From: Pomacea canaliculata
Lineage: Eukaryota > Mollusca > Gastropoda > Architaenioglossa > Ampullariidae
Reading direction: 5' to 3'
Assembly: GCF_003073045.1 (NCBI RefSeq)
Contig: NC_037594.1
Location: 26,418,927 to 26,482,926, forward strand
Length of the DNA: 64,000 nucleotides
Shown: one piece after another, positions 25,934 through 38,629 of the stretch
How the letters are laid out: the number at the start of each line of letters is the position of its first letter
How positions within the stretch are numbered: position 1 is the stretch's first letter
Made by a program: the position numbers and the translations under genes
Notes under the pieces: model-generated
What the model was told of the DNA's origin: nothing
Databases searched by the model: none
What the model saw: the letters and a program-made list of their open reading frames with translations, nothing else

Positions 25934-28900
25934 GACACAATGGACGAAGACGACTCACTGCAATATTATGTACAAGGAGCGATTGACGGTTTCCTTTTGA
26001 GTGTAAGGCAGCTCATAAAACTAGATGAAAGATCTTTATAGGCCTGGAATTAAAACCCAAAAAGACACATTCGTGTCCTATCGTATCGCGTGGTGTCATA
26101 TAAAAGCACAACTGACAACGGACCGTCGTTCACAGAAGAAACCAGTAATAAATGTCTGAACCACGAACTTGTATACTGGACTGCTAGCAGACGATTTTTT
26201 TCCAGGTTAACTACTAAAACGAGGCATGAGACGACCAAAGCTTCCGGTTTAAGTCACATTCTTTGTTACGGCTCGCCGAGACTAACAGCGGAGAACTTCT
26301 CAAGAGGCTAAGCGTTGGTCTTGGCAGACAGACAGCAATCCACCTATACATTTTCTTATTCACGTAGAAAGCTAGGTTGGCTAGAGCTATAAACTTTCAT
26401 CCTGGGTCAAGCTCCAACAAAAGAAACAGTGACCATCTACACTCTACAGCGAAGGCAGGAAAGGCGGAAGAAGACGAGAAGGCAGGAGACCTGACCCTGT
26501 GACCTCACTGCGACCTCGCTCCTGTTATTACTTCGCCTACCCTGCACGGCCTCATTCAGCTTTAGCCACGCCCTTTAGACCTCACCTCATCGACGATGAA
26601 AGAGGTGAGGAAGGTTCGATCGTCTGTCTCGAGGGCTGCAGCATACTTTCACACCCTCCCCCTTTGGCGGCCGCTCGTCGCAGACTTTTTCTAACGTCCT
26701 GTGGCAGACCAGGGGGGTGGGTATGCTTGCTGGGGGGTGGCTACTGCTGAATGAAATGGAAGTGGATCGAAAACAACAGCTTCTTGTGAAAGAATAGGAA
26801 GACTGAGAGAACGCTAATTCAAGGGGAAGTTCTTGTGTGCTGACATGAGAAGCGAATATAATTAAAAGGCGCGCGCGCACACACACACACACGTACATAT
26901 ATACAAACTTATATTAATATTATGTATATAATACAAAAAAACAATCTTTTCCACTGACTTCTGCATATTTGACCAACTACAGTTCTTTTTTATTCACTGA
27001 TATCCAGATCTCCAATATTTTTCTTCCCTCTGCTGCATAGTTACATGTTAGTCATCTGATCATCTCTCCCCCTCCTCATCTGTGAAAAGGAAAGTCCGCG
27101 GATATAGCGGGAGAACCTCCGGGACAAGATAGCAATGGATGCCATGTATTGGGAGAGATCGACAGTGATCGATAGCTCAAGCCAGAGGAGTGCCATACAC
27201 GGGGGAGCACACGTTCGCGCCAGTGGTGTCCCTCCCGCTTCTACCCATTGTTAAGCGAGAGTTTGCGTCTGGGTCCATTCTACACTCCACCGCCATGTCG
27301 ATTCTGCCCGAGGGCTGCCAGAAATGAATGGCTCAGAAGGGGAAAAATACTCAGGCTGGAAGATTGGAGGAAACGTAGGCGGAAGAACTAGGTCCCGCTA
27401 CAAGAAAACACGGAAAAGGGATATAAAAAGGAGTCTCTCTCTCTTTCTTCTCCTTCTCTGTCTCTCTTATTCATGGTGCGACATTCATTCGTCTCCACAT
27501 GGCAAAAATATGCCGTAATTTCACGAATTTTCGCCTTGGTTGTGGAATTTGTGTAATTTTATTGTATGTGTGGGTGTGTGCAAATAAAAAGTGTGATGAA
27601 ATGTCTTGTAAACAGACCGAGAGGCAAGCAGCTACAGACGATTAGACAAACAAAAGATAGAAACATACCTTTGGTGAAAGTTTAAAAAAGAATTGTTCAT
27701 GGTGGACTTTTCCAGGCGTACACACACACAGACACAAAGGCAAGCACACATGTCAGTGTAGTGAAACAAATATTGACGAAAGTGATGTACACGATGATCA
27801 AAGATGGCCGTTGTGTAAGGTGTCTGTGCTTCTAGTTCCTTCTCTTGGTATTCTGTGCTAAATGTCTGAGGTTGACAACTTAGATTCACTAATTTGTGAC
27901 CTTTCGGCCTCATGTTATTGACCAAACGTAATCTCTGACCATTCCCTAAGTGAAAGGAGTATTCAACCCAACCCCATTCTCTTTCTTGTACATTGTTCGC
28001 TTTCATTGTAATATTTTATGAACATTTCCCTCTTTAGGTGGGAGGAGGCTCGATGTAAAAAGCATATCGTTTGCTTGAATTGTCATTACCTTCATCCTTC
28101 ATCCTTCATCCTTTCCTTTTTGTGTCAGTATTAGTCATGTGAAAAAAAAAATGTATGTGTCATTTGTATAATCTTGCCAAAATTCATGTCCGTTGGAAGC
28201 GATTGTGTCCATTGGTAGCCATCATGTCCGTTGGTAGCCATCATATCGGCATAAAGGAAAATACAGAATGGAAATTAAAGACGTAGACGACAGTACAGTG
28301 GAGCCCCGATACACCAATCCCTACTAAAGAAGAGGTTTTAATACCCCTCCCCACTACTGGAACTACTAAATCCCACAATAAGAATAGAAGGTCGGAAAAT
28401 TATTTTTAAAATCTGATTCCGTAATGAACATGATCTGTGAGCAACAACATCAACGCTACCACTCTGTCTCGTTTGACTAAAGAGACACCTGGCATGATAT
28501 TTCCTGATTAACCTTACTGTAGTCAGGGGTTAATCATCAAGTAGCTGCCTGCTAAAATCTGTGATTTGATGGGTATGATAGGTGTTGTGCTGTGTGCAGA
28601 TGTTATTTAGGTACAGTGTGTATTTATGGATGTCGGAGAAAGGTAGTAACTGTTCTTTAAGAATAATAGAAACATGGTTCCTGTTATCGAAGCGATGTTT
28701 TGGAACAAAGAACATTCACCTGACTAGACTTGACTGTACATGAACCAAAACATAGTCTGTGGCCTTTCCTAGATAAAAGTACTCCTGAACAAACAGTGAA
28801 CATTTGTATGGAAAGTGAACGCGTGTACATACACAATGGCAGTTGGTGAAAATGGAGAGAGAGAGAACATACACTCATAAGTATGTAGAAGGCAGCAGCA

Positions 28901-30070
28901 TCCACAGAGTAGCCCCTTGACAATGTGTGGGTCCCCTGTAGCTGGTGGTGTAAGCTATGGGGTGGACTGAATGTTTATGTTGATATACGAACTACCCAGC
29001 TAACAAGTGTGTTTTAGTCCAAGTCATTTTTATTTCATTCCCGGCGGGTGACCAGACATCATGAATGGAGGGAGAAGTTTGCCTGCAGCCCACCAGCCTG
29101 CTCTAGCCTTGTTAGCAGCCTGTTGTGTTGATGACATCTCCAGGATCCTGTCTCCAAGATATGGACAGAGGTTCTCTCCACCGATAAATTCCAGATTATG
29201 CCAATAAAATTAATAACCCATGAATGAAATTTATAGTCACTTTATTACTTTTCTTTTCTCGTCAACCTAGCGAAGATTTTTTTCTTGAACCAAATGTGTA
29301 ATTTAGATGATTAGATAATACAGCAAATACAGTTTGGTCATATACAATGTTGCTGCATTGTCCTATACCCGCCGCCAGGTACACCCAGTAGCAGCTCATA
29401 TAGTCAGCAGAAGAAGCCAACATCGATGTTTGTGTTTAGCCTTAAAATTTGCAGGCAAATTGCGGCAAACGTCGGCAAGTGAAGACGTCCATGACAAGGC
29501 CCGGTGTCCCCGCACGCGCACGCACGCACTGGCTGTGCCGAGCCATCTGGGTAATGGCGGTGTCCATCGATTGCTTCGGCAGCAGCCAGGCGTTCATTGG
29601 AGGCTGCACGCGAGCTCGTGTGTTGCCATGGTGATGATATCATCCAGGATCCAGCAACATTATGTTAAGAAGCTGGCCTCACCACCACCGCCGCCGCCGC
29701 CGCCTGCTAGAGGACACTGGTGGCTGTGTCGGTTCCTTTTGTGATACTCGCTTGTCAACAGACGGTGGGGACTATTTTTTTTTTAAAGCCGTTTCTGCTG
29801 TAAATACTGGACTTTGCTGGCACCTGACCGTGTTGTAGCTGATTTTTGTAGTTCCCAGTCTCCACAACAAATCTCGGATTTTTGGTCGAGAATCATGCAG
29901 CTTTCTGCGTCTTCCGTGTGTGGTAACGGGTCTACAGTTCGTTCTCTGCCTCATGTGATGCATTCCTCAACACCCACCACCGGCTTCTGCCTGTCGCTGC
30001 ATCTGGCTGTTTGCTAGAAGGACTAGTAGGCCATTTTCTTTTCATTTCGTCTTTATCTCCGATCACCAGG

Positions 30071-30964
30071 ATGGGCACCGTGTTGTCTTTCTCTCCACGC
30101 CAACGGAAGCCTCTGTGCGAGGACATCAACCTGAACAATTTCACGTACGAACAGCTCAACAATGCCAAAAACATTCCCAATATTCCGCCAAAGGAGAAAA
30201 ACTTCAAGCGCCATTCCATGTTTCTCAGCGTGCTCAGCTGGAAGAAGTTCACCGTCAACCCCAAGAAGAAGGACAAGAACTTGTTAAAGCTTTCAAACTC
30301 TACGATCCTCCACAGCAACAAGTTAGACAACAACTTTAATCTGGAGAATGTCAACTTGAACAAAAACATCCAGAAGTCGGTTTCCTGCTACAACCTGAAA
30401 ACAGGGCAAGAGGAACCCGTGCACACCATTGTGCCGGTGAAGGTGGCGCCAGTGGTGACTAAGAAACTGGTGGACAAGTGCTGCAGTCCTAAGCGGACGG
30501 TGATCCAAGCCTCCACCTCCGAGCTTCTCAAGTGTCTGGGGGAGTACCTGAAGCGCAAGTGTAAAAAACTGCGGCACTTTGAGCCCAGCGACGCCATCTT
30601 GTGGTTACGGTCCGTGGATCGCTCCTTGCTGCTTCAAGGATGGCAGGACATCGCCTTCATCAACCCGGCCAACGTCGTCTTCATCTACCTGCTGGTACGG
30701 GATGTCGTGCCCAGCGAGCTACAGTCCGAGCACGACCTGCAGGCCCAGGTACTCACCTGTCTCTACCTGTCCTACGCCTACATGGGCAACGAGATCAGCT
30801 ACCCGCTCAAGCCTTTCTTGGTGGAAGAGGACAAGGACAAGTTTTGGGATCGGTCCCTGCTCATCGTCGAGCGACTCAGCGCCAGCATGCTTCGCCTCAA
30901 CAAGGACCCCAGCTTTTTTACAGAAATCCTCACCGAACTCAAAGCTTACTCTCCGTGTATATGA
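30071..30964 (+). CDS. CDK5R1: Cyclin-dependent kinase 5 activator p35, single exon, complete
   Basis: p35 binds and activates CDK5, a neuronal kinase acting in migration, axon growth and synaptic function. The 297-residue frame starts at ATG 30071, giving [10 protein letters not shown], the N-myristoylation signal (Gly2) that tethers p35 to membranes. [15 protein letters not shown] at residues 46-60 matches the conserved N-terminal region. The cyclin-box-like activator domain spans about 145-292, with [47 protein letters not shown] and [20 protein letters not shown], close to human p35. The stop is TGA at 30962-30964. The frame remains open for 20 codons upstream, but the MGTVLS start is the family start. 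The coding sequence has no intron, as in vertebrate CDK5R1. No truncation or missing element is visible. Confidence 0.97.
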   Translation: MGTVLSFSPRQRKPLCEDINLNNFTYEQLNNAKNIPNIPPKEKNFKRHSMFLSVLSWKKFTVNPKKKDKNLLKLSNSTILHSNKLDNNFNLENVNLNKNIQKSVSCYNLKTGQEEPVHTIVPVKVAPVVTKKLVDKCCSPKRTVIQASTSELLKCLGEYLKRKCKKLRHFEPSDAILWLRSVDRSLLLQGWQDIAFINPANVVFIYLLVRDVVPSELQSEHDLQAQVLTCLYLSYAYMGNEISYPLKPFLVEEDKDKFWDRSLLIVERLSASMLRLNKDPSFFTEILTELKAYSPCI

Positions 30965-33880
30965 GAAGCCACACCGCGGGTGTTCAGGTGTGTTCTTTCT
31001 CCAACCTTCGTGCGACCGTACCCACCGTCGTAGCGCCAGTTCTCCAGGAAGATAGCAACTCCTGTGGTTGGTTCCCTACAAATATTTGAAACTCACCAGA
31101 TGGTAAGAATGTTGACTTCGATTCCTTGAGCTGCCCACTCGCTGGTCATGCTCTAGAACTGTTGTTCCCAAGAGAATGGAACGAAATGAAGACTTGATCA
31201 GAGGAGACTGGTCCTCGCCAAGTATTCTAGAGACAAAGTCATTTTGCTGTTTATAGAGACAAGCAGCGATAGCCATATTGTTTACAAAGACAAACTTTTT
31301 TCTAGTCTAAAGCCTTTTATTATAAGTTTGTTGCCGTTGCTTTATTTTTGTTTAGCCTCAGTTTGAGTAAGTACAATATATCATGTAATTTTGATGAAAC
31401 ATATTTTACTGGCATTATCTTTCGCATATTGTTCTCTTTCAAAATGAAGTAAAAAAGATTTTTTTAAAATAATCAGTAATTGTCTCGGTGAGATACAAGT
31501 GTAAACAGTTTACAACAAGATGACACAATACAAAGATGTTATCTCTTTGTTTCTGTACACTTTAGTAATGGTAATCAATCTTCACACCCAGAGAAAACAA
31601 TAACAACGAGACAATGAATATAGCTTTTAAGGAGTGGTATAGATGTCCACAAGATTGATAGAGTGGTGTAGGCGTGTTGGATTTCATTCAGTATTAATGT
31701 CAATTATTAATATTAATATTAATATCATGCATATCTATATTTTTTAAAGAAAAGTAGTATTTCTGTAAATATAAGTTGTCTGCATACTCTAAACAAGAGA
31801 TTAGGTGATGTTGTCTCATTCAAACAGTCGTGTTTACTTTCAGGAGGTAAATTTTCTTACTCAATCACACAGGGAATTATACACACTTCTTTGGGATATG
31901 TAAAAATAAATAAATCCAGTTAGCTTCACTGTTAGCCATTACATGTCGCAAGAGGATAATCACGCAGTAAATTATTTTGTGATGTTAATCAGAAAATATA
32001 ACAATACGAGTCGTGCATTTTCCACATAACAACATTATTTGAACACTTAAGAAATTTTTGCCAGTCATCTGTTAGTTTCATCTCTTCTTTTTTTGTTTAT
32101 TTATTTGTTGTCAATGTCGCAAGATTACCACTACAACGTGTTTAGTATTTGTTTACGATCAACATTTGAAACTTCGTGATGTGTTACAACAGCAGTTCGA
32201 ACAAAAAGTTGTTTTCCCTGTAAGCCACGAGTGATGTCATGTCAGCTTCCTGCCAGGTCAGCTGACACTCCCTTCGATGACGAGTCATGATGTAAACATA
32301 TGAATATTAATGAAGGTGTATATATTTTTGTGTCGGAGACTATCCTACAGTTCAATGCTGCGGATGCTGCCAGTGACAGTGTAACTCACAGACTGACAAC
32401 AGCTACAAGTTGTAGCCACCAACAGCGAGGAGCAAGTGCAAGAGAACTCTGCCGATAGTTGAGTATCGATCCCTCGGTCCCCAGTCCTCGTGATCGTGAC
32501 GACACAGCAAGATGGCGGGCAGTGGGAGCTGCGGCCTCGTTTCCACATCCGCCAGAGAAACGAGAACTGATGCCACAGAAAGAAATCATGGCCATCTAGC
32601 TTACTAGACCTGTGTGTGTGTGTTTATTGTGTATGTATGCGATGATAAAGAGCGCAGCAGGACTGGCCAGTGGGGTTAGGATGTGAATAATTCTACTCTG
32701 GATGTTCATCCGCTCTTTTTGTCAAGACAAAGAAAAATCCCAAATACCTGGCGATATCCAGACATAAAACACTTTTATAAACATTTCGATAATTACCGTT
32801 CAGACTTGTCGATCAAACTTCCAGTCAAAGTTTTGCTACAAAAATAACAATTTTTATTTTTTGGCCAAACTGGTGTCTGAATATTTGATGTGTGGTCACG
32901 TGACATCAGACAAACCTGTCTGCACTCACATCCAGAAGTGAAGATGGCGACAGACTGATTGACAGAATGTCCCATGTGTGGATGTCCAGTGGGATTGTCA
33001 TTCTCAGAAAAGTCTGTCTACCCATCGACCTGTCTACCTGTCGACCTGTCTGCCAGCTCGCCCACACCAGACGTGGTGTCGCCATTGGTGGCTCAGCTGG
33101 AATATTCGTTGTGGTGTTGACGTTGACGTAAAGTATTAACTGTGGAGACTTTGTAGAAACAATGTGTTCATGAATATATTTTGCTGAATCAAATGCTGTT
33201 CCAGTCCCACAATTACTCCAATGATAATGAGCAATGTTAACATAATTATTTAAATATTTTATCCAATCCAAGCGACGTGTGGAAAAGGCACTTTACAGTG
33301 GCTTGCTTGTGAAAGTTTTTGTTGCATGCATGAAATGAGTTTTGGCAATGAGGCTAGCTCCTTTCCTGGAATTCTGTAATAGCCAGTGCAAGTCAAAATG
33401 ATTTATGGAAGCAGTGGTGATAAAAAAAAAAATCTCATTACAATTCTGTTTTGAACAGGAATGAGCATTGGTTTCATCGTGTATCTCCTACCTTTTAAAA
33501 CTCCGTTGATGTTAGACCAGATAAGCTAATGATACACATCATCAAACCATTATAAATTTCTGTCTAGAGTGTGGTTTGCACAACAGTTTGAGGACAGCCA
33601 GGGCTGTCTGGCATGAGAGATCGCATCTCTTTGCCACGATCAACTTGCACATTATCCATGAGATTTATGGGCAATGAAATGCGTGGAAAGGCAACTTAAC
33701 TGCTTGCAACGCGGCCATGTTTTTTGTCAGAAATGTTTCTGGGAAATCTTCTGGGTTAGTGGCTGACTAGTTCTTTCAAAATGTCTGCTTGCAGGCAATC
33801 AATACAGTTACTCATTAAACAGCCGTCTGCGGAATATCTCATTGGCATCGGCTTCCACTACTGCTTCTCCTGGGGCTTCT
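30965..33880 (+). other. CDK5R1 3' UTR and intergenic DNA
   Basis: AT-rich sequence with no gene-like frame. AATAAA at 31905-31910 could end a CDK5R1 transcript with a 3' UTR of about 0.95 kb. An AATATT/TTAATA-rich stretch at 31690-31722 is simple sequence. Nothing else was recognised. Confidence 0.4.
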
Positions 33881-33884
33881 GGTC

Positions 33885-34310
33885 TGTGTGTGTGTGTGAG
33901 GTAGAATGTATTATGAGTGATGTGTGTGTGTGTGGGAGGTAGAATGCCTGTACTCTGAGTGTTGTGTGTGTGTGGGTGTGTATGTGTGTGTGAGGTAGAA
34001 TGCATTATGAGTGGTGTGTGTGTGTGAGGTAGAATGTCTGTATTCTGAGTGGTGTGTGTATGTCTGTATGTGTGTGTGTGTGTGAGAGAGAGGTAGAATG
34101 TCTGCATTATGAGTGGTGTGTGTGTGTATGTGTGTGTGTTTGTGTGTGTGAGTGAGAGGTAGAATGTCTGCATAATGAGTGGTGTGTGAGTGTGTTTGTG
34201 TGTTAGGTAGAATGCATTATGTGTGGTGTGTGTGTGTATATGTGTGTGAGGTAGAATGTCTACATTATAAGTGGTATGTATGTGTGTGTATGTGTGAGCG
34301 AGCGTGAGTG
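33885..34310. repeat. GT-rich minisatellite with GAGGTAGAATG core
   Basis: About eight irregular units of 45-65 bp each contain GAGGTAGAATG followed by a CATTATGAGTGGTGTGTG-type stretch and a variable (GT)n spacer. The repeat produces a long open frame on the minus strand that is an artefact of the period. It is typical of subfamily-variable minisatellites. Confidence 0.85.
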
Positions 34311-35323
34311 AGTGTATTTTCAATGACATTTGCACAAAGATGAAAAGTAGGGGGTGGGTATAGAAGGGAGGACATAACTATAGCTACATCAAGTATAATA
34401 TACAGAAAACTTACTTTTGAAATAAATGAATTTTGTGAAAAAGTTGGGAACATAGAAAAAAAATATTTTTTTCCTCAGCTCATGTGAACTGTCAAAAATC
34501 AGCAGTTTCTTTGTGTGACATATTACCAATATTGTTTGATGCATTTTTATTTTGATTGTCGTTGCTGTAAGAAAGTTTGTGATACAGCCGTTTATGTTTA
34601 TTTTACTATAACAAGATGGATGTTTAAAGCGAAATAGCATCGTGTGGAATGACACAAGGTGTTTAGCTGTGATGGGTTCTCCTTGTAACAATCTAGAACA
34701 CTAGAAGCCACTGATATCATCTCCGACAGAGACTTGTCCTCTACTTTTCGCTGAATGTCTCAGTTTAAGAGACAAAGAAAGAGGACGACCAGAGTGATCA
34801 AACGGCTTGTGACTGAATAGAAGAGTTGTTTATGTTGTTAGTTATGTTGTGTCAGCCTATTCAAATTCTAAAAAAAGTAGTTATCTATGATTTTCTTGTT
34901 GACTGTGTTCGGATGCGTGGAACGATTATTTGGCTTCATTGTTAACGACAGTTGAAATGCTAGTTCACCTGAGAAGAAACGTGGATTTCTTCCATCTTGT
35001 AGATGTGCTTGTGTCTACCAGTGGCGGAGGAAGATGCTCGGATTTGGGGGATGGGGAAAGACAAACTCCATGCTGACAGTGACCGACATTCACATTCTTG
35101 TCTCCTCATTATCTTTTTTTGAGGGAACAGCTGGTCCTCCCCTTCCCTTACCTCCGTGGTTCCTACGCCACTGTCTGTAGTTCCAGACCCGCCTCACCTG
35201 ATCCCACCTGGTTTCGAGTGTTCTCTCCCACCTACTTTGCATGTTTTCCCTGCGATTCCGTCAGATTGTCCTTTTTCAGGGATTTTGGTGACTAAGAACG
35301 GAGAACATTTTGATACAAATTTG

Positions 35324-35324
<1 letters not shown>

Positions 35325-35392
<68 letters not shown>
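35325..35392. repeat. (ATT)n microsatellite
   Basis: An uninterrupted ATT/TTA trinucleotide run of about 22 units, likely length-polymorphic. Confidence 0.95.
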
Positions 35393-35394
<2 letters not shown>

Positions 35395-36521
35395 CTCTGA
35401 TCACGTTAAGGATTCAAGTTCCCTTCGTTTGCATCGACTCTAGAACTGAAGAGTTCTGGGACAAAGAGAATAAACGTTTTTAGTAACGGGATGCCCAAGA
35501 TGGAATGGTTCCTACAGAAACAGGCTTCGCAGTAGATGTCACGCAAGTTTAATTTTGAGGTTATCGACGATGATTTGTTGACGAGCACTGTCACTTCACC
35601 TCAACAGCCTGAGGCTACTTTTTGTAACTGTGCGCAAGTCTGTGAGAAGCCACTTGTGGTCGCTCGACATGACAAGCAAATAAAGCGAGCATTGTTTCTA
35701 GCTACACCTGGGATAACTCGTGATGTGACTGTTGGTGAGCGTGGCCGCATTGTCTGCCTTGGCTGTCGTCTCTTGTCATGTCTGTCGTCTGTTATTGTCG
35801 CTTGATTTGGTGTCTGTTTTCTCTGAATCCTTCTTTTCTTCTACTGATATATTTCTGTTCTATGCGACACATTATTTGTTCATGGTTTGTTCCCTTTTTC
35901 TGAAAGTGTTACTTCTAGAATGATTAGAGACATTCCTGTCTGTCTTCTCTGTGTGTGCGTGCGTGTATGCGTACGTTTTCATCGTAGTTACCTACCCCAT
36001 GTGCATTTCACATTCATAAATATTTCTTTTGTCCAATCAGCTGGTTAATGGAACTTCTGCACCTTCGCAAGCGCGCGGTCATACCAACAAATACACACAC
36101 ATAACAAAACAAACAAAATCCATTACCAAAAAAAAAAAAATCAGTCAACTAACAAAAATATGCACACGACACAAACATATAAAAGAAATGGAAATCAAAC
36201 CAGACAACTAAACAAAATAAAATAAAACGAAACAAAAAGCAAAAACAAGAAATAAATGAGCAAAAAGTAAAAAAAAAGAGGGTGAAACTCCCACACATCA
36301 GATGCTTTTATCAAGAAATTTAAACCGGTAATGTGACAGATGAAGACGACAAAAACAGTATTTTGCACTGAGTGCCGTGGCTGCCGGTGATTAATATTTA
36401 AAGATCATCCTGAACAGTTTGCGTTTTTTTCGCGTATAATGGCTATAGAGGTATAAACATAACCCGCATATTTCCGCCTCCAAAACCCATTCGTTAATTA
36501 ATTATCCGCTACGATTCGCAC

Positions 36522-36820
36522 CTGCGGTCAACCAGCGCTGATGACACTGTACTACGTCACGTTGGTACACCATTCACACGGTCGCCTGCAGTCAACATCA
36601 GTCAGAGAGAGAATGAGTGACAGTTCGGATTATTCGGACGCTAACGGTCTGCATTTCTCGTACTGGTTCTGAAAAACTCCTATTTTAGTACGAGAAATGC
36701 ATACTTTCACCCTCCGAATAACCCGAACTCTCTCTCTGACTGGTGTTGACTGGTGGCAATATTGTGAATGGTGTACCAACGTGACGTAATATAGTGTTAT
36801 CAGCGCTGGTTGGTCGCATA
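36522..36820. mobile_element. Foldback (long inverted-repeat) MITE
   Basis: The left arm (from TGCGGTCAACCAGCGCTGAT, then CGTTGGTACACCATTCAC, GTCAGAGAGAG, to GCATTTCTCGTAC near 36662) is the imperfect reverse complement of the right arm ending AGCGCTGGTTGGTCGCA. Arms are about 140 bp around a loop of about 25 bp with CTCCTATTTTAG. The corresponding place in the two sister blocks lacks it, so it inserted into block A alone. No coding capacity. Confidence 0.8.
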
Positions 36821-37116
36821 CCTTCAGTCTTCATCCTTACCAACATCATGAACGCACGCACTTAACCTTTGACCAACGTCTTTTAATTTTCGTACCACTG
36901 ACACCATGATTAATTATTCGGTATTCCAGGAAAATGTCATTATTCGATTCTTAATTCTTGTGAGTGCAAATCATGGCACAGAATCACAGGTTACCGAGGC
37001 TGTGACCCATAGAATGACAATATTCTGTAGAATTGTAATTGAAAACTGAGAGACAAGACCTACAACAGCTCTTGTGTCGTAATTTACTGGTGGTGGTCTT
37101 TTCTTTTGCTTCTTCG

Positions 37117-37260
37117 CTAAGCAGAGTTTCTGAGTCGGTTCCAGAACCGACCTAGGTCTTGTCCAGAGCTGCGTCGCTTTCGTCTCCCACCTGGAGAATA
37201 ATAAGATAATGAGAGTAATAAAAGAGTAACAAACACATGGAAACACACACGCGCGCGCAC

Positions 37261-37291
<31 letters not shown>

Positions 37292-37891
37292 TAAAAGTAA
37301 GTACGTAAAAGTCGAGTACTCACGATAGGGAGGAAAGCAGCAGGCATGCGATGGAAGTCGACACAAGCCTGTACGGACCACGCCCATGCACGTGTGACCT
37401 ACAGCTTTACAGATTCCCTTGGCATGGTAACATTTGTCACAAGATACTGGGGAATGAACAAAAAACACACACACTGCTACTAGTAGAAATGACCTTCTTT
37501 GAGGAGAACATTTGCAGGAGAACGAACAGGAACCTAACTCTTAGCTGATTAACCATTTATAATGTTTTGGTATAAACTTTCTTTCATTTAGAAAATAACA
37601 CTTTCTTATATTGTTTTATTTTCTATATGGTATATTATCAATAATAACACAGAACAGTTTCGTTTAGTATTTTAGTATTTGTTTTGTTGCTTATACGGTA
37701 GCTACTACTGTCTGATATGCTTTAACCACGTCTAGGTTTTTATTATTTTTTGTGTAGATTGATAGTCGAGGAAGACTTAAAAATATATCAGCTGCTGGCA
37801 GCGAGGCTGGCAATCAGTGTTGCGTGTCACCTGTTTCCATGCAGACGAACGTGATCAACACCAAGACCGTGACACAGGCCGCCACACCCAT
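37117..37891 (-). CDS. Novel secreted cysteine-rich peptide, copy A (3 coding exons)
   Basis: I do not recognise this gene. Exons on the minus strand: 37891-37831, 37446-37324, 37190-37117, joined by phase-1 introns of 384 and 133 bases with consensus ends (CCCCAG, CTCCAG acceptors; GTGACA, GTGAGT donors). The 85-residue product begins MGVAACVTVLVLITFVCMET, a classical hydrophobic signal peptide. Then comes a core with cysteines at 23, 26, 33, 40, 49, 56 and 57 (C-x2-C-x6-C-x6-C-x8-C-x6-CC), including MGVVRTGLC. A strongly basic GRRKRR at 63-68 is followed by SSGQDLGRFWNR and the stop. RRKRR looks like a prohormone-convertase site, which could separate core and tail. The last six cysteines are spaced roughly as in beta-defensins, but similarity beyond spacing is not evident. 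Copy A has a single cysteine exon, unlike copies B and C. Confidence 0.75.
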
Positions 37892-38130
37892 CACGTGTGG
37901 TACAGGACACCCTGCCCTCTGTCTACTGGCCACAACAGTCGATTTAGCTTTCCAACTTTCAAGCACACTAAGAAAATAGAAAATATTTCTGTCATAAAGG
38001 AGATCACTCCCTACCTATTCCCCACACTAACGGAAAACACATGAGCAGAGTGAGGTCAGGTGAACGCGAAGTCACGCGCCATCGTCAACGCTGAACACGG
38101 GACAAGGTATGAGAAAGAGAAGGTTACGAA

Positions 38131-38629
38131 AAAATGTAAGTTTGGTACCTGTATAATGTTGAGGGGTCCTTCAGATGTGCCTTTGTTCTTTAGTTAGACA
38201 CCAGAAGTCACAGGCACTAGAGGTGTCTTCGCTCCTTCCGCTGCAGGTGTAAACCTCTTCTCTGAAACCAGACGGAAACACGGCGAGGAATAGCACACCT
38301 GAAGCAGATGGTCACGTTCACCACCCCATCGCTCACAAAAGTTGTTCCTTTTCCTGTAGATTAATAATAATATAAAGAAACCCAAACGAGTGTGCCTCAA
38401 GGCTCGCTGTGGAGGCTGTCTCAAGGGGAGGATCATTTATCTTGTCTCACGAGCACCAGCCGAGCTTCCGCTCTGTATTTATGTTTTCCGTCAGCTTCTA
38501 TGGTTCATTGTTTGATGTGGCTCTCTCAGAACAACAGCGGCTGTGTATAATGTGAGAGAAAAAAACTTACAAAGTACTTCATATAAGCCAGAAAATATTT
38601 AACCCATTTAACTGCAGGCGTATATTGCT
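38131..38629. other. Spacer, nothing recognised
   Basis: About 500 bases of intergenic DNA between block A and the dispersed repeat; no exon-like or repeat-like structure was recognised. Confidence 0.4.

Larger units (their letters stand above)
21760..30070. other. 8.3-kb intergenic stretch with short tandem repeats only
   Basis: No protein-like frame or splice-bounded exon was recognised. Local structure includes (GT/GA) runs near 24310-24340, a duplicated segment with GTAGACAGTA at 24852-24930, a CA/CG run at 26869-26893, a repeated CCGTTGGTAGCCATCAT unit at 28187-28245, and a solitary CAGTGGAGCCCCGATAC pogo-like terminus near 28311. A GC-rich stretch with a (GCC)n run at 29688-29705 leads into CDK5R1 and probably belongs to its promoter or 5' UTR. 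Confidence 0.45.
36285..38130. repeat. Segmental duplication block A (oldest copy)
   Basis: This block parallels 39580-41635 and 44515-46720: it begins GTGAAACTCCCACACATCAG and ends ACACGGGACAAGGTATGAGA, and carries cysteine-rich gene A on the minus strand. It is more diverged than the other two copies are from each other, lacks one of their paired cysteine exons and carries a foldback insertion at 36522-36820. Confidence 0.85.

Noticed and set aside
30579-31089. Two long alternative frames of 158 and 162 codons
   Set aside because: They overlap the intact CDK5R1 frame in GC-rich sequence and are shadows of it.
33808-34335. Long minus-strand frame rich in His-Thr
   Set aside because: Produced by the GT-rich minisatellite; composition is pure repeat translation.
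36029-36260. Lysine-rich frame and A-rich run that could be a processed-gene tail
   Set aside because: No coding similarity upstream; it is simple A-rich sequence.
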